From NCBI GenBank assembly GCA_046049865.1, contig JBJOQO010000063.1, forward strand, positions 1 through 18,630: a DNA stretch of 18,630 bases. Direction: 5' to 3'. Positions 1 through 5,822 of this stretch are shown piece by piece. A model generated the notes under the pieces. That model saw nothing but the letters and a program-made list of their open reading frames with translations, did not search any database and was not told where the DNA came from. A program made the position numbers and the translations under genes. The stretch is from JANPCX01 sp046049865 (GTDB taxonomy: Bacteria > Pseudomonadota > Gammaproteobacteria > Burkholderiales > Burkholderiaceae_C). How positions within the stretch are numbered: the first letter of the stretch is position 1; every line of letters starts with the position of its first letter.

Positions 1-228
1 GCCTCTCGGTTGGATCGGCTTGCTTTTGGGCATGTTGGCGATGCGCAGGCGGTGGGGAATGGCGTGTTTGAACTGCGTATTCACTACGGGCCTGGTTATC
101 GCATCTACTTTCAGCGACGGGGTGAAGTGCTTGTTGTGTTGCTGTGTGGGGGCGACAAGAGCACGCAGACCAAGGACATTAAAAATGCGGCTCGACTGGC
201 TGCGCTTTGGAGTGATGAGCATGGCTGA
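1..228 (+). CDS. RelE/HigB-type toxin, 5' end outside window
   Basis: This is the C-terminal part of a type II toxin of the RelE/ParE superfamily (phage Gp49-like/HigB branch). Such toxins are usually ribosome-associated mRNA endonucleases. The frame is open from the first base, so the gene starts upstream; the TTG at 10 is not needed as a start. The segment ELRIHYGPGYRIYF followed by VLLCGGDKSTQ is the typical C-terminal half of this family (beta strands with conserved Arg and Tyr, then the GGDKSTQ turn). The stop TGA at 226-228 overlaps the start of the next gene by 8 nt (ATGGCTGA), a translational coupling common in these modules, here with the toxin gene first. The assignment comes from recognising the motif. 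The N-terminal half cannot be judged. Confidence 0.85.
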   Translation, partial: ASRLDRLAFGHVGDAQAVGNGVFELRIHYGPGYRIYFQRRGEVLVVLLCGGDKSTQTKDIKNAARLAALWSDEHG

Positions 229-508
229 GAAACTGACTCCCTACGACCCCGCTGCAGACCTTGCCAGTGAACAAGCCATGGCGACATTCATGGCGGAGGC
301 ATTCGAGACGAGTGATGCCGCCTACATTGCGCATGCGTTAGGCGTGGTTGCACGAGCCAAGGGCATGTCGCAAATCGCGGGGCAAACTGGACTATCGCGT
401 GAGCAGTTGTACCGATCGTTCAGTGCCAACGGAAACCCCACACTGAAGTCCACCTTGGCGGTCATGAAAGCGCTGGGGATTGTTTTGTCGGCTAAGGCGT
501 CTGCTTAA
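221..508 (+). CDS. HigA-like HTH antitoxin of the RelE/HigB module
   Basis: A 95-residue antitoxin and DNA-binding autorepressor expected to neutralise the upstream toxin. The N-terminus (MAEKLTPYDPAADL) and the middle part resemble the 'addiction module antidote' proteins paired with Gp49-like toxins. Residues about 40-90 form a helix-turn-helix: ARAKGMSQIAGQTGLSREQL, then a stretch containing NPTLKSTLAVMKALG. The ATG at 221 was chosen because it overlaps the toxin stop codon and gives the usual family length. An open frame continues upstream of it, but that region is the toxin gene read in another frame. The pair is probably autoregulated from a promoter upstream of the window. Confidence 0.85.
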   Translation: MAEKLTPYDPAADLASEQAMATFMAEAFETSDAAYIAHALGVVARAKGMSQIAGQTGLSREQLYRSFSANGNPTLKSTLAVMKALGIVLSAKASA

Positions 509-556
509 TGGCGGGCGATCCAACTTGCCGGACGAAGGTGACAACCATTTGGGAAA

Positions 557-578
557 AGAGGAAAATGGGGTCAGGTCT
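557..578 (+). repeat. GGTCAGG repeat, copy 1 (possible RAYT-associated sequence)
   Basis: The stretch AGAGGAAAATGGGGTCAGG lies in the 158-bp gap between the HigA-like gene and hicA. A diverged second copy (AGAGGAAAAAAGAGGTCAGG) lies just upstream of the Y1 transposase at 1755-1774. GGGGTCAGG-type motifs are often seen beside REP-associated transposases, so this may be a decayed recognition or end sequence. Only the similarity is observed; the function is inferred. Confidence 0.4.
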
Positions 579-631
579 AACATAACAACATTCTGCTAAA
601 GTCCGCGCATCACCCAGCAGAGTTTTTGCTA

Positions 632-663
632 TTGACAACCACAACAGAAGTGTTAAGTTTCTG
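632..663 (+). promoter_or_regulatory. Candidate hicAB promoter and operator
   Basis: A perfect -35 hexamer TTGACA is at 632-637. A weak -10 candidate (TTAAGT, 653-658) overlaps a short inverted repeat, CAGAA at 645-649 and TTCTG at 659-663, separated by 9 nt. Placement directly upstream of hicA fits a promoter repressed by HicB binding at the -10 region, as known for hic loci. The -10 match is poor and the spacer short (15 nt), so this is only a candidate. Confidence 0.35.
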
Positions 664-666
664 ATC

Positions 667-846
667 GTGAACTCGAAACAGATGAAACGTTGGTTGGAGC
701 AGCAAGGCGCGACGTTTTTGCCGGGCAAGGGGTCTCATTTGAAGGTTTTTCTGAACGGTCGGCAGTCCACGTTGCCGATGCACGGGGCGGCTGAACTTGG
801 CAAAGGGCTTGAGGCGGCCATCAAGCGCCAACTTGGTTTGAAGTAA
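667..846 (+). CDS. hicA: HicA mRNA interferase toxin
   Basis: A 59-residue HicA toxin with a double-stranded-RNA-binding-like fold that cleaves mRNA. Reading from GTG at 667 gives MNSKQMKRWLEQQGATFLPG followed by KGSH, with the family's catalytic His at residue 24. It ends in LGKGLEAAIKRQLGLK, the usual HicA C-terminal helix. The length matches the family (about 55-65 residues). The start could also be ATG at 682, but GTG 667 keeps the complete first helix. Neither start has a good ribosome-binding site. The stop codon (844-846) lies 13 nt before the hicB start, so the two genes form an operon in the usual toxin-first order. Confidence 0.9.
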   Translation: MNSKQMKRWLEQQGATFLPGKGSHLKVFLNGRQSTLPMHGAAELGKGLEAAIKRQLGLK

Positions 847-852
847 GGAGGT
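846..852 (+). promoter_or_regulatory. hicB ribosome-binding site
   Basis: A full-consensus AGGAGGT lies 7 nt before the ATG at 860 and fixes the hicB start there rather than at the in-frame GTG at 851, which would lie inside the site. The site also overlaps the hicA stop codon. Its strength, compared with the apparently absent site of hicA, would favour production of antitoxin over toxin. Confidence 0.8.
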
Positions 853-859
853 GCGACGT

Positions 860-1276
860 ATGTTTGACTATCCAGTGACCCTCACGCCCGATGGCGGTTC
901 GGTGTTAGTGACCTTTCCTGATGTGCCACAGGCCATTACTTTTGGGTTGGATGAAGACGAAGCGCTGATGCGTGCGGTGGATGCCTTGGAAACAGCGCTG
1001 TCGTTTTACGTGGAAGCGCGGCAAGCCCTGCCTGTGCCCAGCAAAGCCCGGCGTGGGCAGCATGTGGTGCGCCCATCGGCGTTGGAGTGTGCCAAGTTGG
1101 GCTTGTACCAGGCCATGTTGGCGCAGGGTGTGAAGAAGTCGGAACTGGCGCGGCGGTTGGGCTGGCATATGCCGCAGGTGGACAGGCTTTTTGATCTGCG
1201 ACACGCGTCCCGCTTGGATCAAATTGAAGCGGCGGCTCGTGTGTTGGGTTGTGGTGTGGAGGTGCGGGTCGCTTGA
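860..1276 (+). CDS. hicB: HicB antitoxin with C-terminal HTH
   Basis: A 138-residue HicB antitoxin that binds HicA and represses the hic promoter. Residues 1-60 are the HicB partial-RNase-H-like domain (MFDYPVTLTPDGGSVLVTFP, then DEALMRAVDALETAL). Residues about 75-135 are an XRE-like helix-turn-helix (KKSELARRLGWHMPQVDRLF, then a segment with LDQIEAAARVLG). It belongs to the longer HicB type with a HTH rather than a ribbon-helix-helix. The start was chosen from the strong ribosome-binding site at 846-852. The complete pair looks functional, with no frameshift or missing domain. Confidence 0.92.
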   Translation: MFDYPVTLTPDGGSVLVTFPDVPQAITFGLDEDEALMRAVDALETALSFYVEARQALPVPSKARRGQHVVRPSALECAKLGLYQAMLAQGVKKSELARRLGWHMPQVDRLFDLRHASRLDQIEAAARVLGCGVEVRVA

Positions 1277-1432
1277 GCCCTTTGCGGGTCAATAAGCGCA
1301 TCTCAACCCAGTGCGGTGGCAGGGGCAGCGAGCCACATCGTGACGCGAAATCTGCGTGATGTGGCTGGCGGCGAGTTGCTGTTTGAGGGCTTGCGGGTGG
1401 TGGATCCAATCGCTTTTTTGAAGGAGCTGTGA
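1277..1432 (+). pseudogene. Remnant of a PIN-domain (VapC-like) toxin
   Basis: The frame is open from just after the hicB stop codon to TGA at 1430-1432. From about 1313 it encodes AVAGAASHIVTRNLRDVAGG followed by a segment ending in VVDPIAFLKEL. This resembles the C-terminal end of PIN-family toxins, where the last acidic active-site residue (here the Asp of TRNLRD) is followed by a final strand and an FL-type ending. The first roughly 90-100 residues, with the other catalytic acidic residues, are absent and do not appear upstream. The fragment ends 1 nt before the next gene, as expected for a former toxin-antitoxin operon. It is very probably inactive; the junction near 1277-1312 marks where the gene was lost. 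Confidence 0.65.
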
Positions 1433-1433
1433 A

Positions 1434-1655
1434 ATGGCTGCATTGACTTTGCGCTTGCCAGACGACAAGCATCAGCGGCTGCGAGCCGTGGCACAAAGCC
1501 GTGGTGCGACGATTAACCGGCTAATGGACGAGATGTGTACGCTGATGCTGCAAGAGTTTGATGCTGAAACTCGCTTTCAATTGCGTGCACGACGTGGCGC
1601 GGGGCAAGAGCAGCGGGGGCTGCTGCTGTTGGACAAAGCGTTGACGTCCAACTGA
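1434..1655 (+). CDS. Ribbon-helix-helix antitoxin, partner of the lost PIN toxin
   Basis: A 73-residue protein beginning MAALTLRLPDDKHQRLRAVA, a typical Arc/CopG-type strand followed by helix, then GATINRLMDEMCTLM. It therefore probably binds DNA as a dimer and served as an antitoxin. The C-terminal tail, with DAETRFQLRARRG and GLLLLDKAL, is the usual toxin-binding extension of antitoxins annotated as 'HicB family/CopG-like' beside PIN toxins. AAGGAG at 1421-1426 is a good ribosome-binding site, 7 nt before the ATG. Its cognate toxin is only a remnant, so this is an orphan antitoxin that may still bind DNA or other toxins. The family call is from the motif. Confidence 0.75.
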   Translation: MAALTLRLPDDKHQRLRAVAQSRGATINRLMDEMCTLMLQEFDAETRFQLRARRGAGQEQRGLLLLDKALTSN

Positions 1656-1754
1656 GGTGATCATCGACTGAACGAATAAGCAAAGGTTGCTCATGTCCGG
1701 CGACAACCCCAGTGAGTCGTTCGGCCCGTCTGGGGCTGCGGGCCGCACCTGATC

Positions 1755-1774
1755 AGAGGAAAAAAGAGGTCAGG
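1755..1774 (+). repeat. GGTCAGG repeat, copy 2, upstream of RAYT gene
   Basis: AGAGGAAAAAAGAGGTCAGG is followed by an A-rich stretch and a further GGGTCAC at 1798-1804, just before the transposase start. It matches copy 1 at 557-575 except for a few bases. A GC-rich hairpin (CGGCCC 1722-1727 with GGGCCG 1740-1745) lies just upstream, as REP-type sequences often combine a tetra- or pentanucleotide with a hairpin. The role as a transposase-recognised sequence is inferred. Confidence 0.4.
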
Positions 1775-1809
1775 AAAAACGAAAAAGAAACGAAAAAAGG
1801 GTCACAGTC

Positions 1810-2682
1810 ATGTCACGCCCCTTGCGTTTGGAATTTGCCGGTGCGCTGTACCACGTGACTTCACGGGGCGATCGGCGAGAGCCTATTTATCTGACGGATG
1901 ATGACCGGGAAGACTGGTTGGCTGTGTTGGCTCAGGTATGTGAGCGCTTCAACTGGGTGGTGCATGCGTATTGCCAAATGACCAACCACTACCACTTGTT
2001 GGTGGAGACGGTGGACGGAAACTTGTCGAGGGGCATGCGGCAACTCAATGGGGAGTACACGCAGCGTTTCAACCGCCGCCATGGTGTGGTGGGGCATCTG
2101 TTTCAGGGCCGCTACAAAGCCATCCTGGTGCAAAAAGAGGCTTATTTGCTGGAGCTGTCGCGTTACGTGGTGTTGAACCCGTTGCGTGCGGGCATGGTGG
2201 AGTCGCTGAACGATTGGCCCTGGAGCAGTTACCCGTGCGTGCTGGGGCAGCATGCTTGCCCCGAGTGGTTGGACGAGGACTGGTTGTTGGGTCAGTTTGG
2301 AAAAACACGCGAAACCGCACGCCAAAATTACACCGCGTTTGTGCTTGCGGGGCGGGGGTTACTCAGCCCGCTTGAACAGGTGCAGCATCAGTTGTTGTTG
2401 GGGGACGAGGCGTTCGTCCAGAAGCACCAAGCGCCTACTCACCAAGCCTTGAGCCCTGCTTTGCGTGAGCTGTCCAAAGCGCATCGGCGTGCGTTGGCGC
2501 TGCCCTTGGCGAGGTATGAATCCGACCATCCCGAGCGTGACCTGGCCATGGCACAGGCCTATCAATCCGGTGCGTACACCATGCCGCAAATTGCGGCGCA
2601 TTTTGGGGTGCACACCATGACGGTGAGCCGGGCGGTGAAGAAGAAGGCCAGCGCTGCAGCGGCAATTCCTAAATCAAATTGA
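1810..2682 (+). CDS. REP-associated tyrosine transposase (RAYT, Y1 family)
   Basis: A 290-residue single-strand transposase of the IS200/IS605-related Y1 superfamily; these proteins are linked to spread of REP/BIME palindromes. Residues 1-20 (MSRPLRLEFAGALYHVTSRG) are the RAYT N-terminus. The HUH metal-binding motif is in MTNHYHLLVE (His60, His62). The catalytic Tyr is expected at Tyr119 in LELSRYVVLNPLRAG. A C-terminal helix-turn-helix follows at about 245-275 (YTMPQIAAHFGVHTMTVSRA). The gene appears complete. The start ATG at 1810 fits the family N-terminus; no good ribosome-binding site precedes it. It is a single gene without obvious terminal repeats, as usual for domesticated RAYTs. Confidence 0.92.
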   Translation: MSRPLRLEFAGALYHVTSRGDRREPIYLTDDDREDWLAVLAQVCERFNWVVHAYCQMTNHYHLLVETVDGNLSRGMRQLNGEYTQRFNRRHGVVGHLFQGRYKAILVQKEAYLLELSRYVVLNPLRAGMVESLNDWPWSSYPCVLGQHACPEWLDEDWLLGQFGKTRETARQNYTAFVLAGRGLLSPLEQVQHQLLLGDEAFVQKHQAPTHQALSPALRELSKAHRRALALPLARYESDHPERDLAMAQAYQSGAYTMPQIAAHFGVHTMTVSRAVKKKASAAAAIPKSN

Positions 2683-2760
2683 AAGCGGAACACCTGGCGT
2701 TCTGTGCAAACATTAGTTTCATCCCTCTGTCCACTTCACTGCTCACACTGACGCGTCATC

Positions 2761-3531
2761 ATGCTGCAACAACTTGACCTTCCCCGCCGCGCCCGTGCCG
2801 CTGGCATTCATTTGTTGATTTCTGCTGCCGTAGCGGCCTTGGCTGCTGCCTTGGTGTTTGGGGTTTGGTACCCCGGCATCTACAGAGTGCTCGCCGGCGG
2901 GCGCGACTTGTTTTTATTGATCATGGCAGTGGACGTGGTGCTGGGGCCTTTGTTGACGTTTGCGGTGTTCAGCGTGAAAAAGGGCTGGCCGCATTTGCGG
3001 CGTGACCTGGCCATCATTGGTTTAATTCAGTTGGCAGCATTGGTTTATGGGCTCTACACCGTCTACGGCGCACGACCAGTGGCGACAGTATTTGAGGTGG
3101 ACAGGTTCAAGGTCGTGACGGCGGCGCAAGTTCATCTGCCTGAGTTGCCCAAAGCGCCTGCGGGCTATCAAACATTGCCTCTCAGTGGCCCGTGGTTGTT
3201 GGGCTCACGCAAGCCCAGCGGTGGGGGTGAAAGCAATGACGCACTCTTCATGGCTATTGAGAACGGCATCGACCGTGCCCAGCGCCCGCTGTTTTGGACG
3301 TCGTATGCGGACTCCATTCCCGAGGTGCTGGCCCGTGCGAGGCCGGTGGCGTTGTTATTGGAGAAACGCCCAGAGTTGGCGGCCGATGTGAGGCGCGCGC
3401 TGCAAGACTTGAAACTCTCCGAAGCCGAGGCCAAGTTCCTGCCCATCATGGGCCGCGGCGGTGACTGGGTAGTGCTGATCGACCCCAAGGGGCAACTGGT
3501 TCACTATGTGCAGGCCGACGGCTTCTTTTAA
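2761..3531 (+). CDS. tfpX: TfpX/TfpZ-family type IV pilin accessory protein
   Basis: A 256-residue inner-membrane protein of the TfpX/TfpZ pilin-accessory family, normally encoded between a major type IV pilin gene and a pilin glycosyltransferase gene. It has three hydrophobic segments (about 15-37, 49-71 and 82-103) and a soluble C-terminal half of about 150 residues, expected in the periplasm. Characteristic pieces are LLIMAVDVVLGPLLTFAVF around residue 52 and the C-terminus GDWVVLIDPKGQLVHYVQ. Its molecular role (pilin stabilisation or modification) is poorly defined for the family. The downstream pglL-like gene fits the usual pairing, but no pilin gene lies upstream; the RAYT gene does. 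The TAA stop (3529-3531) is part of the target duplication of the element at 3532-3936. Confidence 0.8.
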   Translation: MLQQLDLPRRARAAGIHLLISAAVAALAAALVFGVWYPGIYRVLAGGRDLFLLIMAVDVVLGPLLTFAVFSVKKGWPHLRRDLAIIGLIQLAALVYGLYTVYGARPVATVFEVDRFKVVTAAQVHLPELPKAPAGYQTLPLSGPWLLGSRKPSGGGESNDALFMAIENGIDRAQRPLFWTSYADSIPEVLARARPVALLLEKRPELAADVRRALQDLKLSEAEAKFLPIMGRGGDWVVLIDPKGQLVHYVQADGFF

Positions 3532-3676
3532 CTTAGATTCAGCAGTTGACCGCTTACATCCGCTGGTAACACCGCATGAATGCTCACATTTCTACCCACG
3601 ACCAAGCTCACCACTTGGGTGAAAGCGCTACACACCCGATTGCGCTGCGCTGCGGCATGCTGGCGGCGTTGCTCCA

Positions 3677-3695
3677 CCAAAGCCAGAGGCTTTGG
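3677..3695. repeat. Hairpin 1 of the element
   Basis: CCAAAGCC (3677-3684) and GGCTTTGG (3688-3695) form a perfect 8-bp stem with a 3-nt loop. Confidence 0.8.
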
Positions 3696-3704
3696 CCTTC
3701 GACA

Positions 3705-3736
3705 GACACAAACAGTCCTCAAGGACTGTTTGTGTC
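3705..3736. repeat. Hairpin 2 of the element: perfect 15-bp stem
   Basis: GACACAAACAGTCCT (3705-3719) pairs perfectly with AGGACTGTTTGTGTC (3722-3736) around the 2-nt loop CA. It has no T-run, so it is not a standard intrinsic terminator, but transcribed as RNA it would form a strong hairpin between tfpX and pglL. Confidence 0.9.
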
Positions 3737-3781
3737 CGGTCTCAGCCTCGCGGGCACGAGCCGTTCGCACCTGTGCGCTCT

Positions 3782-3793
3782 CGGTGCTCACCG
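3782..3793. repeat. Hairpin 3 of the element
   Basis: CGGTG and CACCG pair perfectly around a 2-nt loop. It is short and weaker evidence on its own, but part of the series. Confidence 0.5.
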
Positions 3794-3813
3794 TCGTCAC
3801 CCTTGCAGGGCGC

Positions 3814-3835
3814 ACCCATGCTTGCAAGCTTGGGT
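3814..3835. repeat. Hairpin 4 of the element
   Basis: A 22-bp palindrome centred on GCTTGCAAGC, extended on both sides to ACCC and GGGT with a single T/T mismatch pair. Confidence 0.75.
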
Positions 3836-3846
3836 CGCTGTGCAGG

Positions 3847-3864
3847 CAAGCCGCATGCGGCTTG
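3847..3864. repeat. Hairpin 5 of the element: perfect 18-bp palindrome
   Basis: CAAGCCGCATGCGGCTTG is its own reverse complement and lies 12 bp after hairpin 4. Confidence 0.8.
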
Positions 3865-3992
3865 AAAGCCCTGCTTCGCCCTTGCCAACGCACCGCATCA
3901 CAGCCCACTCGGGCGTGTCCAACTGCTGAATCTAGGTTTAAGCGCCGCGCTGGGCTATCGTTACGGGTTCAATTGCTCCGCTGATTTCCCTG

Positions 3993-5822
3993 TTGAACCC
4001 ATTTCCCAACAATCGAGCCCGCTGCACGGGCGCTACGTGGCTCGCCCTGTTCGCTGTTTGCGCTCCGGCGTGGCTGGCGTATTCGGTGTCGCCCTCGGCC
4101 ACGTTCTTGAACCAAGCGGCCGCTGTGGCTGCGTGGGGCTGTTGGCTGGCGGCGATGTTGATGGTGCAGGCGGGTCAGCCTCTTTTGGGCTCGGCGTTGC
4201 GGAGGCAACAAGGCGCGGACAGCGGTTGGACTGCCTTACGGCTTGCCCTGTTGATGCCCGCGCTGTCTTGCACGGCGGCGTGGGCTTGGCAAGGCTTACC
4301 ACTGAGTTTGGCCTTGTCGGCATTGTTGATGATGCTGGCGACTGCCGTGGTCGCGGGCAGCGGCGTTGTACTGGGCGACAACAGCCCAGTGGCTGAGGCC
4401 CAGGGCATGCCAAGCGCGGTGGCGTTTCGTATGTTGGCCTGGGGTTTGGCTGCGGCGGGGCTGGGCGCATCGGTCGTGGGCGTGTTGCAAGTTTTTGCAC
4501 CCGAACTGGCCGATGGGCGTTGGTTGGCAGCAAGCAGTTTGGAGGGGCGTGCCACAGGCAATTTTCGGCAACCCAACCATTTGGGCAGCTTGTTGTTGTG
4601 GGCCATGGTGGCGGTGGTCGCATTGGGCGCACTGTCCAAGCGTCCTGCGCGAAGCGTCCTGCGGCTACAAATGCCAGCGCTGGTGCTGTTGATGGTGGGG
4701 GTGGTGCTCAGTGCTTCACGCACTGCGGCGTTGGCACTGGTGGTCTTGGTGGTTTGGGGTCTGCTGGACAAACGACTGCGCCCGAGCGCGCGCGTGATGC
4801 TGGCCGCCACCCCGCTTCTGTACGCCTTGATATGGTGGGGTTTGACGGTGTGGGCGCAAGCCACCGGCCATGCTTTTGGCGGCCAGGGCCGTTTCAGTGC
4901 CGATGGCGACATCTCCAGCTCGCGTTTCGCCATTTGGCGCGACACCCTCGAGCTCATTGCACAAAACCCGTGGACAGGCGTGGGTTGGGGGCGCTTCAAC
5001 TTTGCCTGGTCGTTGACGCCTTTCCCCAACCGGCCCACCGCTTTTTTTGACCACACCCACAACTTGTTTCTGCAGTTTGCTGTGGAGCTGGGCATTCCAC
5101 TCGCGCTCTTGGTGACGGCGCTCTTGGTGTGGGCGTTCTGGTGCGCCACGAAAAACGCCTGGCGTGCGTCGGGCATGCAGGGCGTGGCACTGCGCAGTTG
5201 TTGGGTCATGCTGCTGCTGGTGGCGCTGCACAGCCAGTTGGAATACCCCTTGTGGTACGCCTACTTTTTGTTCCCTGCGGCGTTTATGTGGGGCTTGTGT
5301 TTGGGTGCCGCACCGATCAACGCCACAACCCATGCGCAGGGAGGTTCCACCAGTGCTGCTCCAAAGTCCCTCTTCGTGCTGCGCGTGGGGGCCTTGTTGA
5401 TGGTGATGGTGGGCGTCGCCTCGGTGGTGGACTACTGGCGTGTCGTTGTCATTTATGCCCCGCCGCCCGGATCTTTTCCTTTGAATCAGCGCATTGACAA
5501 TGGGTCACGCAGTGTGCTCTTTGCCCACCATGCCCAGTACGCAGCGGCCACGACTGCTGTCCAGCCCGAGCAGGCGATCGCGTCTTTTTCTGTTGCCACC
5601 CGCCATCTCTTGGACACCCGATTGATGGTGGCCTGGGCCGAGGCATTGAACGCGGCAGGCGATGTGGAGCGCGCTCGCCACATTGCGGCGCGGCTGCGCG
5701 AGTTCCGCAATAAAAACGCCAATGCGTTTTTTGAGCCTTGCGATCGCCAGTCGCCCCCAAAACCGTTGCCATTCCAGTGCACCGCACCGAGCCGGGTGAT
5801 GGATTGGCGAGATTTCAAGTAG
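3993..5822 (+). CDS. pglL: PglL-family protein O-oligosaccharyltransferase (Wzy_C domain)
   Basis: A 609-residue polytopic inner-membrane enzyme that would transfer a lipid-linked glycan to pilin or other periplasmic proteins. GNFRQPNHLGSLLLW (about 189-203) is the PglL signature. The Wzy_C core spans about 225-385 and includes SASRTAALALV, GVGWGRFNFAW and the large periplasmic loop with FFDHTHNLFLQFAVELG, where a conserved His lies. LEYPLWYAYFLFP (417-429) starts the Wzy_C_2 region; the C-terminal 130 residues look soluble. There is no ATG until Met55, which would remove the first membrane segment, so TTG at 3993 is used; the start is uncertain and lacks a clear ribosome-binding site. The preceding stop in this frame is the TAA of the duplicated TTTAA. 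WaaL or Wzy activity is possible, but the signature and the tfpX neighbour favour PglL. Confidence 0.85.
   Translation: MNPFPNNRARCTGATWLALFAVCAPAWLAYSVSPSATFLNQAAAVAAWGCWLAAMLMVQAGQPLLGSALRRQQGADSGWTALRLALLMPALSCTAAWAWQGLPLSLALSALLMMLATAVVAGSGVVLGDNSPVAEAQGMPSAVAFRMLAWGLAAAGLGASVVGVLQVFAPELADGRWLAASSLEGRATGNFRQPNHLGSLLLWAMVAVVALGALSKRPARSVLRLQMPALVLLMVGVVLSASRTAALALVVLVVWGLLDKRLRPSARVMLAATPLLYALIWWGLTVWAQATGHAFGGQGRFSADGDISSSRFAIWRDTLELIAQNPWTGVGWGRFNFAWSLTPFPNRPTAFFDHTHNLFLQFAVELGIPLALLVTALLVWAFWCATKNAWRASGMQGVALRSCWVMLLLVALHSQLEYPLWYAYFLFPAAFMWGLCLGAAPINATTHAQGGSTSAAPKSLFVLRVGALLMVMVGVASVVDYWRVVVIYAPPPGSFPLNQRIDNGSRSVLFAHHAQYAAATTAVQPEQAIASFSVATRHLLDTRLMVAWAEALNAAGDVERARHIAARLREFRNKNANAFFEPCDRQSPPKPLPFQCTAPSRVMDWRDFK

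Larger units (their letters stand above)
3532..3936. mobile_element. MITE-like non-autonomous element with structured interior
   Basis: A 405-bp insertion with terminal inverted repeats CTTAGATTCAGCAGTTG (3532-3548) and CAACTGCTGAATCTAGG (3920-3936), matching at 16 of 17 positions. It is flanked by a 5-bp direct repeat TTTAA (3527-3531 and 3937-3941). It carries no recognisable gene; the open frames inside it show no family resemblance. The interior has at least five perfect or near-perfect hairpins. Joining the flanks at one TTTAA restores tfpX followed by 51 nt and then the pglL start, so the element split a compact gene pair. The parent transposase family is not identifiable from this window. 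Confidence 0.8.

Noticed and set aside
3528..3984. Open frames of 117-134 codons inside the element at 3532-3936, on both strands
   Set aside because: They overlap each other on both strands, run through the terminal repeats and palindromes, and resemble no protein family; they are best explained by GC-rich structured DNA.
4175..5209. 344-codon open frame antisense to pglL
   Set aside because: It lies wholly opposite a clearly recognised membrane enzyme and has no family resemblance; it is a typical shadow frame in GC-rich DNA.
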